Source: Pseudomonas sichuanensis
Lineage (GTDB): Bacteria > Pseudomonadota > Gammaproteobacteria > Pseudomonadales > Pseudomonadaceae
DNA length: 53,431 nucleotides
Direction: 5' to 3'
Assembly: GCF_003231305.1 (NCBI RefSeq)
Contig: NZ_QKVM01000046.1
Coordinates: 1-53,431, forward strand
Positions 24,783-31,399 of the stretch are shown here, piece after piece. Made by a program: the position numbers and the translations under genes. The notes beneath the pieces were generated by a model that was given only the letters and a program-made list of their open reading frames with translations, searched no databases and was not told where the DNA came from. Each line of letters begins with the position of its first letter. Within the stretch, counting starts at the first letter, position 1.

Positions 24783-25184
24783 CTAAAACAGTGAGGGCTG
24801 CACACGCCTTCTATGCAATGCACGCTGTTCGGCAAGGATTGTGTATACCTGCCTTGCCGATAGTTTGTACTTCGCCATCAACTCGTCAGCGTTATCGCCC
24901 GAGAACTCAGCCCAAATATCCCTGTCCCGTAGCGCACGTTCCAGCCTCTTGTCTCCTGGTAGGTACAAGGGACGGCCTCCGGCATAGCGAGCCAGAGCGC
25001 GAGTGACAACGATGGCGTGCTCTTTTGCAAAGGCCGGCTCATAGCCCTTGTTGATGCTGGCTACCTCGATTACGTCGATCAACTCGACCAGGAGCTTGGG
25101 CCATTTGGATTTGATCTCGGGATCTTGCAGGTAATCCAGTGCATCATCCGGCACTTCGTCACCAAACATGTCCTGCTCACTCAT
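24783..25184 (-). CDS. mor: Middle/late transcription activator Mor
   Basis: A 133-residue Mor/C family activator. The dimerisation helices (LPKLLVELIDVIEVASI-like region) precede the conserved YLPGD loop (GGRPLYLPGDKRLERALRDRDIWAEF) and a C-terminal helix-turn-helix (NADELMAKYKLSARQVYTILAEQR). In Mu, Mor dimers bind a dyad upstream of the middle promoter and recruit RNA polymerase. Only one family member is present here; no separate C gene is found, so this protein probably drives the late genes directly. It starts 4 bp inside the end of gemA. Confidence 0.92.
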   Translation of the reverse strand: MSEQDMFGDEVPDDALDYLQDPEIKSKWPKLLVELIDVIEVASINKGYEPAFAKEHAIVVTRALARYAGGRPLYLPGDKRLERALRDRDIWAEFSGDNADELMAKYKLSARQVYTILAEQRALHRRRVQPSLF

Positions 25185-25588
25185 ACAGTCCTCCCATGGC
25201 GCCGGGCGTCATAGGCCAGCGCAGCAACAAGGCGGCGCAGTTGCTCGGGGTCGCACCACTCGACGCGCTCGACCTGGAACATGCGGGCTGCCATGGCGTC
25301 GGCGTAGGACCAGGGGCGAGCGGCTTCGGTGAGTTGCGCCTCGATCTTGCCAATCAGGGCTTTGCGCTCGTCGCTAGGGTTCGGCGCAGGACGGCTCTTG
25401 GCCTTGGCTGCTGGCTTGGGCTGGAAGCCCAGGCGCTCGAACTCGCGCAGCACCGCGCCGATCTGGCGGGGGCCGAGGTCTTTCGCGGAGCGTACGCCGG
25501 CAACGCGGGCTAGCAGCGCTCGATAGGTGTCGTCATCCATGCCCAACTGGGCCTTGGCAATGTGAATCTTGGCCATCAGTCGGCTCAT
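25181..25588 (-). CDS. gemA: GemA-like regulatory protein (Mu gp16)
   Basis: A 135-residue GemA family protein. The signature is at the N-terminus: MAKIHIAKAQLGMDDDTYRALLARVAGVRSAKDLGPRQIGAVL. The middle is basic and Pro/Ala-rich, and the C-terminal domain contains WSYADAMAARMF and WCDPEQLRRLVAAL. Mu GemA changes host gene expression and DNA supercoiling; the mechanism is not well defined. It overlaps neighbours by 4 bp on each side, so mor expression is probably coupled to it. Confidence 0.9.
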   Translation of the reverse strand: MSRLMAKIHIAKAQLGMDDDTYRALLARVAGVRSAKDLGPRQIGAVLREFERLGFQPKPAAKAKSRPAPNPSDERKALIGKIEAQLTEAARPWSYADAMAARMFQVERVEWCDPEQLRRLVAALAYDARRHGRTV

Positions 25589-25863
25589 GCGGGGTTCCTC
25601 GGGTCCATGGCTGCAAGGAATGCAGGTGCATCGCGCCGGGCTAGCCCGGCCATCCAGCGCAGGGCCAGGCTGATGGCCTCGTCCTGCTCAAATCCGCCCA
25701 CCTGCTGCATCACGGCGATGTCATCCCGCGTGCTCTGCGAGCTGGTGAACTTCGTTTTTTGCGCCCCGATCCGTTGACGGCCGGCGGCTTCGCGGTCGCG
25801 GCGGGCCTGTTGCCGGGCTGCGTCCTGCTTTCGAATTCGATCTGTTCGTACTTTCTTTGGCAT
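25585..25863 (-). CDS. Small basic phage protein, unknown
   Basis: A 92-residue protein with a strongly basic N-terminal half (PKKVRTDRIRKQDAARQQARRDREAAGRQRIG) and a neutral helical C-terminal half (DDIAVMQQVGGFEQDEAISLALRWMAGLAR). A nucleic-acid-binding N-terminus is plausible. Its ATG lies 3 bp from copy 1 of the two-hairpin repeat, so the hairpins occupy its 5' region. No Shine-Dalgarno sequence of good strength precedes the start. No family is recognised. Confidence 0.65.
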   Translation of the reverse strand: MPKKVRTDRIRKQDAARQQARRDREAAGRQRIGAQKTKFTSSQSTRDDIAVMQQVGGFEQDEAISLALRWMAGLARRDAPAFLAAMDPRNPA

Positions 25864-25866
25864 ATC

Positions 25867-25934
25867 GGCTGCTCATCAGTACCGGGCCACCACGCCCGGC
25901 AGACCATCCCCGGACAGGCCGGGGCGGTTTCGCT
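25867..25934 (-). repeat. Two-hairpin element, copy 1
   Basis: A 68-bp element matching 26842-26908 at 64 positions. On the transcribed (minus) strand it can form CCCCGG/CCGGGG with a 5-nt loop and then CCGGGC/GCCCGG with a 6-nt GTGGTG loop. It fills the gap between the DUF2786 gene and the small basic protein gene. See the finding on compensatory change. Confidence 0.85.
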
Positions 25935-26608
25935 CAATGCAGGGTTCGTGGGGCTTCACCGTTCACGCCGTGATTGAGTTGCACGCCGTTGGCTGCCTCG
26001 ATGCCATTGGCGGCATCGTTCAGGGCTCGCGCGCTGAGCTTGTTGGTGCTGGCGTTGCGATCCAGTGGATTGAGCTTGTCCAGGTCCGGGTAGTGCTTGC
26101 CCATGTAGGCCAGGACCGCTGCCGATGGTTTGTTCGTCCCGGCGAACTCGGCCACTGCCCGGCGCACTCCGCGCACCCATGCCTCACAGAACACATCGGC
26201 GCGCTTGGTCTTTGTGGCTGCTTTGCAGCGCTTGAGTTTGTCCGCCATGTAGTCACGACGGTGCTGGCGCACCTGGCGCAACAGCACGGTCATGGCGTAG
26301 CTGGCGACTTCGGACATTTCACCGATGAATGCCCATTGGCCAGGACCGACCAGGAATACAATCCCGCAGTTGTAGGCCCAGGCCACGGTGACGCTCAACT
26401 GAACTTCCCACTTGGGCGGGTTCACCTTGGAGCCGCTGCGTACAGTGGTTTCCTGTACGTCAGCCATCAGCACGTCACCATCGGTGACCTGGTACTTTTC
26501 CATCAGCGCACGGGCCTGGCGCAGTGCTGCAGCGGCCTCATGCGGGTTGCTGCTGCTCGCCAGGCGCAGGCACTTCTTTATCTTGTCCAGGGCCTTGTTA
26601 CGGTCCAT
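25934..26608 (-). CDS. DUF2786 family protein
   Basis: A 224-residue protein whose first 45 residues (DRNKALDKIKKCLRLASSSNPHEAAAALRQARALMEKYQV) are the DUF2786 motif, found in many phage proteins. The rest has a conserved region with VAWAYNCGIVFLVGPGQWAFIGE and LLRQVRQHRRDYMADKLKRCKA. The function is unknown. ATG at 26608 is preceded by AAAGGACAGGAT, a good ribosome binding site, so the longer frame is discarded. It lies 17 bp after the Cys-rich gene. Confidence 0.78.
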   Translation of the reverse strand: MDRNKALDKIKKCLRLASSSNPHEAAAALRQARALMEKYQVTDGDVLMADVQETTVRSGSKVNPPKWEVQLSVTVAWAYNCGIVFLVGPGQWAFIGEMSEVASYAMTVLLRQVRQHRRDYMADKLKRCKAATKTKRADVFCEAWVRGVRRAVAEFAGTNKPSAAVLAYMGKHYPDLDKLNPLDRNASTNKLSARALNDAANGIEAANGVQLNHGVNGEAPRTLH

Positions 26609-26625
26609 ATCCTGTCCTTTGCTAA

Positions 26626-26823
26626 TTAGGCTGAAACGGTAGTTGGCACGACTTCGCGAAAGCGCGAAGGGCTCCAGTCGCAAGACTCATCAGCTGGGAT
26701 GTGGCCAAACATCGATGTGCAGCGACGGCAGTGCACGCAATCGCCGCAAGTCTTGCCCTCGGGCAAATTCATTTGGTCTTCGTCGTTTACCGATCGACGT
26801 AACGGGTCTCGTTGCTCGCTCAT
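26626..26823 (-). CDS. Small Cys-rich (zinc-binding) phage protein
   Basis: A 65-residue protein with a cysteine cluster: TCGDCVHCRRCTSMFGHI followed by ESCDWSPSRF. The spacing C-x2-C-x2-C-x2-C with a later Cys suggests a zinc site. Similar small proteins with the CDWSPSRF ending occur in early regions of Pseudomonas transposable phages. ATG at 26823 follows GGAGAGAAGT. It is preceded by copy 2 of the two-hairpin element. The role is unknown; DNA or protein binding is likely. Confidence 0.72.
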   Translation of the reverse strand: MSEQRDPLRRSVNDEDQMNLPEGKTCGDCVHCRRCTSMFGHIPADESCDWSPSRFREVVPTTVSA

Positions 26824-26841
26824 ACTTCTCTCCATCTACAG

Positions 26842-26908
26842 GGCTGCTCATCAGTACCGGACCACCACGTCCGGCAGACCATCCCGGCCAGGCCGGGGCG
26901 GTTTCGCT
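26842..26908 (-). repeat. Two-hairpin element, copy 2
   Basis: A 67-bp copy of 25867-25934. The second hairpin is CCGGAC/GTCCGG here against CCGGGC/GCCCGG in copy 1, so one base pair has changed on both sides. The first hairpin has lost one base and re-forms as CCCGGC/GCCGGG. It fills the gap between the 79-residue protein gene and the Cys-rich gene. Confidence 0.85.
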
Positions 26909-27147
26909 TAGTGGAGAACGCGGTCTGCGGCAGGCATATCGCTCCCAGCACGTCGTTGCTCGCACTTCGGGCAATTGCACTTGGCTTTCCCCGACAGCTT
27001 GAAAGCAGCGCGAGAGACGATTACCGGCAGGACGGCGGTCAGCTCATCGGAGACCAATTGCGCAAGCGGCCTGGACTCCTCCGGGCTACTGAGCGTGATA
27101 CCGAGCACGCCGTTTTCGTCAGTGACCTTGATGGTGAACTCAGACAT
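26908..27147 (-). CDS. Small phage protein with CxCxxC motif, unknown
   Basis: A 79-residue protein: a β-strand-like N-terminus (SEFTIKVTDENGVLGITLSS), a helix (RPLAQLVSDELTAVLPVIVSRAAFKLSG) and a C-terminal KCNCPKCEQRR that may hold a metal ion. It starts with ATG preceded by GGAGA at 8-nt spacing. Its stop overlaps the edge of two-hairpin copy 2. No family was recognised. Confidence 0.68.
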   Translation of the reverse strand: MSEFTIKVTDENGVLGITLSSPEESRPLAQLVSDELTAVLPVIVSRAAFKLSGKAKCNCPKCEQRRAGSDMPAADRVLH

Positions 27148-27159
27148 GGATTGGTCTCC

Positions 27160-27621
27160 TTAGCGCTGTCGGGTGAAGTTGATGTGGAAATCGCGGGCGA
27201 TCTGCCTGGCTTGCTTCTCGGTGATGCCGATCGCTTTAGCTGCGGCTGACGGCGATGCGCCAAGTGCTGCTTGCGCCATCAGCCGCGCAGCCAACTGATC
27301 AGTAGGCAGGAGCTGCGCAGGCTGGGGCCGCTGTGGCTTGGCCTGAGCTGTCAGGGGCTTTGGCATCGCTTGTGGACGGGTTGTCGTCGGCTTGCCTAGG
27401 AGGCGTTCAAGCGGGGTCGCCTTAGCTGGCGAGACGGTGAACTTGTTGGACGGCTCGCGCATCTGGTGCCCGACTTGTTGAACCTGGCCGCCTGCAGCAA
27501 TGAATGCCTCGGTACGGTCGGCAAGCAGCTGGCGCAGCTCGTCCCGCTCTTCGGAGCGGGTCGGGTTGTTCTCGAATTTGATTTCCTTACGATCTTCGAA
27601 GTCCACGTCATTACTCCTCAA
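27160..27621 (-). CDS. Phage protein with C-terminal helix-turn-helix
   Basis: A 153-residue protein. The first 60 residues are charged and helical, the middle is a Pro/Gln/Thr/Ala-rich linker (PTTTRPQAMPKPLTAQAKPQRPQPAQ), and the last 45 residues look like a helix-turn-helix (ASPSAAAKAIGITEKQARQIARDFHI). A DNA-binding regulatory role in the early operon is likely. It overlaps the upstream gene by 11 bp; the start could also be an internal codon. Confidence 0.65.
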   Translation of the reverse strand: MRSNDVDFEDRKEIKFENNPTRSEERDELRQLLADRTEAFIAAGGQVQQVGHQMREPSNKFTVSPAKATPLERLLGKPTTTRPQAMPKPLTAQAKPQRPQPAQLLPTDQLAARLMAQAALGASPSAAAKAIGITEKQARQIARDFHINFTRQR

Positions 27622-27832
27622 AACTGAGATGGCAGCGCCAGACTGCGGTCTGCCCTTGTGCGGCTGCCTTGATGCACTCGACCTGGTCGACCTTGGCAGT
27701 GGGGTACAGCTTCACCACCAAGGCCTTGGCGGCAGCGTCTTGGCTGATCACGTTGGTGGCGCGCAGCTTCTGTCCAGGGCATGAGGCCTGGTAAGTCAGC
27801 GATGCCCAGCGGACGTTGATATCTACCTTCAT
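27611..27832 (-). CDS. Small phage protein, unknown
   Basis: A 73-residue protein (starting KVDINVRWASLTYQASCPGQ) with mixed α/β composition and two cysteines that are not paired in a metal motif. ATG at 27832 starts 2 bp after the preceding gene; the longer frame runs back into that gene and is discarded. It contains KVDQVECIKAAAQGQTAVWRCHLSFEE at the C-terminus. Function unknown. Confidence 0.6.
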   Translation of the reverse strand: MKVDINVRWASLTYQASCPGQKLRATNVISQDAAAKALVVKLYPTAKVDQVECIKAAAQGQTAVWRCHLSFEE

Positions 27833-27834
27833 GG

Positions 27835-28131
27835 TCAAACCCCCAAGGCCCGGAAGCCTGGCCCGTTGCGCTCGCTCAACCACTGGATATGGCGAGCCAA
27901 TGCCTCAATACCAGCGCGCTGATTCGGGGCCTCAGGAACACCGGGCACCAGCAGGGTCTTGTTGTCGTAGGCCAGCCGAGCCGTGACCTCGATCTCGTCA
28001 CGGACCGTGGCCTCGTCGCCTTCCGCAATTGCGATAGCGCCTTCGGGCAGCACGTACCCGAAGTCAATGCGTCCAGTGGACCAGCAGTAGGCGATGAGCT
28101 TTTTCTGTTTGGATTGGGCGGCCATGCTCAT
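27835..28131 (-). CDS. Host-nuclease-inhibitor-like protein (D3112-type annotation)
   Basis: A 98-residue protein whose core KLIAYCWSTGRIDFGYVLPEGAIAIAEG and VTARLAYDNKTLLVPGVPEAPNQ closely follows a family annotated as host nuclease inhibitor in D3112-like phages. If that name holds, it would shield phage DNA ends from host exonuclease, as Gam does in Mu; no Mu Gam homologue is seen. The annotation in the family is not known to me to be experimentally proven. It overlaps the preceding gene by 4 bp. Confidence 0.62.
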   Translation of the reverse strand: MSMAAQSKQKKLIAYCWSTGRIDFGYVLPEGAIAIAEGDEATVRDEIEVTARLAYDNKTLLVPGVPEAPNQRAGIEALARHIQWLSERNGPGFRALGV

Positions 28132-28619
28132 TCGTCCTCTTCAAGGTCATCGCTGGCGTTCTCTTCCAGGGTCAGTGGAAGCTTGCGGAACATCTGCAGG
28201 GCCACATCGACGCCGAGCAGCAGACCGGTGCGCATTTCCTTGGTAAGGACCAGAGGCTGACCATCTGGTCCTCGCGCCTGGATTTCCGTCCCAGGCTTGG
28301 CGCTGGCGATCAGTTCCAGCTTCTCGACGCGGCTGCCGTGCCACTGCTGCAGCATCTCAACCATGGCGACGATGTTTTCGTCGTTGATGTAGGCGACTGC
28401 ATCCCCCTCGGCCGCTTTCGGCTTGGGCGAGCGCAGGCGCTCCAGCAGCTCAGCGGCTTGCTCGGCTTTTCTGCCGGTGATGACGGCAATGAGGTAGTCG
28501 AGGCCGGAGTTCAGCTCCAGGTGCACCACATCGCAGATTTCGCCGTCGATCAGTTCCGCGTCATTGAGCAGATCCAACAGCGTGGTCTTCGACCAGGTCA
28601 TCTCAGTGAGCAGCCCCAT
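28128..28619 (-). CDS. Conserved early phage protein, unknown
   Basis: A 163-residue acidic, helical protein that starts at 28619 in a TAATG overlap with the DUF3164 gene; the longer frame is an antisense-like extension in that gene. It contains TTLLDLLNDAELIDGEICDVVHLELNSGLDYLIAVI and an acidic tail (LEENASDDLEEDE). No domain was recognised. The acidic tail could mimic DNA or recruit a host protein, but nothing in the sequence proves it. Confidence 0.65.
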   Translation of the reverse strand: MGLLTEMTWSKTTLLDLLNDAELIDGEICDVVHLELNSGLDYLIAVITGRKAEQAAELLERLRSPKPKAAEGDAVAYINDENIVAMVEMLQQWHGSRVEKLELIASAKPGTEIQARGPDGQPLVLTKEMRTGLLLGVDVALQMFRKLPLTLEENASDDLEEDE

Positions 28620-29257
28620 TACTTCACCTCCAGGGCAGCGATAACGGCGATATCCAGGCTGATCGGGCGATACAGCTCGCTGTCCGCGATGCGCTCGTAG
28701 ATGCGCACGTACTCTTTCGAGCTGGTGACCTGGACGGCTTCGCTGATTGCCTTCATGGCGCGCTGCCAGCGCACGTCGGCGATCTCCAGGCGGCGAAGGG
28801 CCAGAACGCTGGCGGTGCGGATCTCGCCCTTGGTGTCGGTGCGGAATGCATCGTTGACCAGGGTGACCACTTCGGGGCGGGCGCCCTCGGTCCACTCCGC
28901 CAGGCACTCGTCGATTAATGCGCGAGCCGCCTGCAGGCGCTCGTCAAAGCTGATGCTGTCCTGCACGGCAATCTGCAGCTTGTAACGGCCGTCAAAGCTG
29001 ACCAGCGTGACGTTGCCTTTCTTGCCGCCGACCTTGGCGCCGTACTCTTCGAAGCTCATCTCAACGAAGGCACGAACATCGCCGAACACCTTGGCCTTGA
29101 AGGTGGCCAGCATGGTGTTGAGGGCTCGGGCCGAGTTGACCAACTCCAACACCAGGCGGTCGCGCTCCTGGTCGATCGGCTTGATCATGGTTTCGTGGAT
29201 CAGTCGGCCTTGGGCGTCTCGGCGGTAGCCTTCTGGAATGGTTTGTGTGTGTGGCAT
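28619..29257 (-). CDS. DUF3164 family protein
   Basis: A 212-residue DUF3164 protein, common in early regions of Mu-like and B3-like phages. Diagnostic are the opening IPEGYRRDAQGRLIHETMIKPIDQERDRLV and FEEYGAKVGGKKGNVTLVSFDGRYKLQIAVQDSISFDERLQAA. The function is unknown. ATG at 29257 is chosen from the family start and because upstream codons lie in the neighbouring gene. The frame ends in TAATG coupling to the next gene. Confidence 0.82.
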   Translation of the reverse strand: MPHTQTIPEGYRRDAQGRLIHETMIKPIDQERDRLVLELVNSARALNTMLATFKAKVFGDVRAFVEMSFEEYGAKVGGKKGNVTLVSFDGRYKLQIAVQDSISFDERLQAARALIDECLAEWTEGARPEVVTLVNDAFRTDTKGEIRTASVLALRRLEIADVRWQRAMKAISEAVQVTSSKEYVRIYERIADSELYRPISLDIAVIAALEVK

Positions 29258-29267
29258 AGCGCGTTCC

Positions 29268-29561
29268 TTAGATCTGGTAGTTGCGGTACGTGATGGACTC
29301 GTGCCAGTCGAGGGTGACCCCCTGGAACTGCACGGTGAAATGTGTGCTGCCTGCCGAGGCTGCACGGTGGAAGCCGCTGACCAGGTGCTCGGCCAGCAGC
29401 TTCTGGCCGCCCTCCGCAGTGATCTGCAGGCGGTTTTCGTTGGGGAAAAAGCCGGCGATCTTGACCCCCAGCCGCTGCAGCTCGCGGGCGGTTTCGTTGA
29501 ACGTGCCCAGGCTCTTGGCAAGCTCAGGCGTCAGGACTTTCAGGCTGTCAGTGGTGGCCAT
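29268..29561 (-). CDS. Small early phage protein, unknown
   Basis: A 97-residue protein beginning ATTDSLKVLTPELAKSLGTFNETARELQRLGVKIAGFFPNENRLQI. An α/β fold ending in strands (THFTVQFQGVTLDWHESITYRNYQI) is likely. ATG at 29561 is chosen because the longer frame lies in the upstream gene. It overlaps the preceding HTH gene by 14 bp. No family was recognised with certainty. Confidence 0.62.
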   Translation of the reverse strand: MATTDSLKVLTPELAKSLGTFNETARELQRLGVKIAGFFPNENRLQITAEGGQKLLAEHLVSGFHRAASAGSTHFTVQFQGVTLDWHESITYRNYQI

Positions 29562-29928
29562 CGGGTTGCTCTCCACATGCAGGGTTGTGCGGGCAGTGCT
29601 GGCATGCGCGCCAGCCCGGCATCGCGTGGGGGTTGTGAGTTGGGGCGGGTTTTTCGCGGAAGTTTTGGCACTGCTCGACGGTGACGACCTCACCGACTGC
29701 CACGCAGTCGATGCGCCCCAGTGCCTCGATCACACGACGCTCTACGCCCGCAGTGGTCGTCGCTGGGTAGCGGTTGAGCAGGACCAAGGTGACAGCGGTG
29801 CGGCTCATACCAATGCGAGCACCGGCACGGGTGCGGTTGGACTGCTCGACTTCGCGAGCCAGCAGGGTGACGAACAGCGGTGGCTGGTCACCCCAGGCGC
29901 TCAGGTCAAGGCGGGCGGGCTGGGTCAT
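29548..29928 (-). CDS. Early phage protein with HTH and C-terminal Cys motif
   Basis: A 126-residue protein. The N-terminal half has a helix-turn-helix-like region (LAREVEQSNRTRAGARIGMSRTAVTLVLLNRYP) that resembles LacI/transposase-type repressor folds. The C-terminus has CQHCPHNPACG, a likely zinc knuckle. It may regulate early transcription. Its ATG overlaps the stop of the preceding gene (4 bp). Confidence 0.65.
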   Translation of the reverse strand: MTQPARLDLSAWGDQPPLFVTLLAREVEQSNRTRAGARIGMSRTAVTLVLLNRYPATTTAGVERRVIEALGRIDCVAVGEVVTVEQCQNFREKPAPTHNPHAMPGWRACQHCPHNPACGEQPDGHH

Positions 29929-30662
29929 GCCTCGATCTCCAGCTCTTTCTCAGTGCGGGCGACCAAGTCACGGGACGCTCCACCCGAGCGTTCGTCCACC
30001 AGCCACTCGCGCAGCAAGGCACGCATACGCTCGGCCTCGATCCGGTAGCCGTTGAGTTCAGCCAGGTTCGGCTGCTCGCCCTTTGTCCAGACAACGCGAT
30101 CAATGTTCGGATCGAACAACTGGCCGGCGTCGATGCGCTGGTAAACCGGGTGCAATGGCCCAGTGTTACGCGAGGCAATGAGCGTGTAGCGCGCAGGTTT
30201 ACCTGGGATGCCATCGGTGCGAGCGACATAACCCGCATTGGCCAGGTATTGCAGATAGACGCGAGCGCTCTGGTCAGTGATCGACGACCCACCTGCAGCA
30301 GCCATGGCGACAGCTTCTTCGGCGTTCAGCTCGCCCGTGATGCGCAGCGCCCGCCAGATGCATTCGTAGCCATCGGGGGCGAGTCGCTGCCCCTCTTTGT
30401 TGACCCGTGGAGCCTCTACGCCTTCGTCCTTGAGGAGCAGCCAGGTGCCTGGCTCGCTGGACCTGGCCAGCAGACCCGCCCGCTCAAGGGAATACAGGTA
30501 GCAACGGACGGTGTTGTCTGTTTGGTTGCTGCGCCGAGCGACGGTGTAGGTATCAGCCTTGCCATCTGCCTTGATCAACTTGCGCAGCGCTTCCCAGATC
30601 TGTTGGCGCTGGGACTTGCCGCCAGTCATCGACAGGTGGGTCGGTCTCTTACCGGAAGGCAT
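29925..30662 (-). CDS. Early DNA-binding protein with two winged helices
   Basis: A 245-residue protein with two predicted winged-helix units: residues about 18-78 (RQQIWEALRKLIKADGKADTYTVARRSNQTDNTVRCYLYSLERAGLL) and about 98-160 (ECIWRALRITGELNAEEAV... SARVYLQYLANAGYVART). It follows transposase B with a 1-bp overlap, the place of early accessory genes. It likely acts in replication or early regulation. No named family was recognised. Confidence 0.68.
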   Translation of the reverse strand: MPSGKRPTHLSMTGGKSQRQQIWEALRKLIKADGKADTYTVARRSNQTDNTVRCYLYSLERAGLLARSSEPGTWLLLKDEGVEAPRVNKEGQRLAPDGYECIWRALRITGELNAEEAVAMAAAGGSSITDQSARVYLQYLANAGYVARTDGIPGKPARYTLIASRNTGPLHPVYQRIDAGQLFDPNIDRVVWTKGEQPNLAELNGYRIEAERMRALLREWLVDERSGGASRDLVARTEKELEIEA

Positions 30663-31381
30663 TACGCGCTCCTCCGATCAGGAGCCTGGCCAGTGAACCA
30701 GCCGCGCTTACCCCAATCCGCCAGGTCGACGTGATCCTTACCGGCCGCTGCAGCTTCGCTGTTAACACGGTGCAGGTTCACGGTGATGCGACGCAGGCAG
30801 CCCTTTACGGCCTTGTTCAGGTCATTGAGCAAGTCTTCGGCAAAGGCCACGCCTGGGTAGGTCGCCGTTGCAAGGCGCTGGATATCGCCCAGCGATGCGG
30901 GCTGTGCGGGCACCCATTCCAGGACTCGGTTGTGCAGTCGCTCAAGCTTGCCCAGGCTGTTCGAAACGCCTTCCTCACCAATCAGCACAATGGTGCCTTG
31001 GCTGGCGTTGTAGAGGTCCGTCAACACATCGGCTGCGGACTTGGCCAGCAGGTACTGCACGTCGTCGACGATCAGCGGGCGACCGCTACGGCTCAGTTGC
31101 TCGGCGACCTGATCGACCATCTGGTACAGGGTGCTTTCCGGCTTGATGGACATCTCGCGGAGGATCGCCTGCAGAAAGGCTTTCTTCGTCCAGGTGTGAC
31201 GGCACTCAACGTAATACGCCCGGTACTGGTTGGCGGCGTAAGCAGCGGATACCGACTTGCCGAGGCCGCTCGGCCCATACATCACTACCAAGCCGGGCAG
31301 GCCGACTGGGCGTTGCAGGGCGCGACCGATTGCAGCCGACAGCAGGCCGACGTTGGTCAATGGAACAATTTTCGTGATCAC
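30662..31381 (-). CDS. Transposition ATPase B-like (AAA+)
   Basis: A 239-residue AAA+ ATPase: Walker A GPSGLGKS at 36-43, Walker B LIVDDVQ at about 103-109, and a sensor-like IVLIGEEG. It activates the transposase, selects target DNA and gives target immunity, as MuB does. MuB has about 312 residues with an N-terminal helix-turn-helix; this protein starts almost directly at the ATPase domain and lacks that part, like the B proteins of other Pseudomonas transposable phages. It lies 18 bp after gene A. Confidence 0.9.
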   Translation of the reverse strand: MITKIVPLTNVGLLSAAIGRALQRPVGLPGLVVMYGPSGLGKSVSAAYAANQYRAYYVECRHTWTKKAFLQAILREMSIKPESTLYQMVDQVAEQLSRSGRPLIVDDVQYLLAKSAADVLTDLYNASQGTIVLIGEEGVSNSLGKLERLHNRVLEWVPAQPASLGDIQRLATATYPGVAFAEDLLNDLNKAVKGCLRRITVNLHRVNSEAAAAGKDHVDLADWGKRGWFTGQAPDRRSA

Positions 31382-31399
31382 GGTGTTACTCCCTGATGG

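Noticed and set aside
25710..25937. TTG-started reading frame through two-hairpin copy 1 as a leader peptide
   Set aside because: The second copy has a one-base deletion that changes the frame, and no start codon or ribosome binding site is shared, so peptide coding is not conserved.
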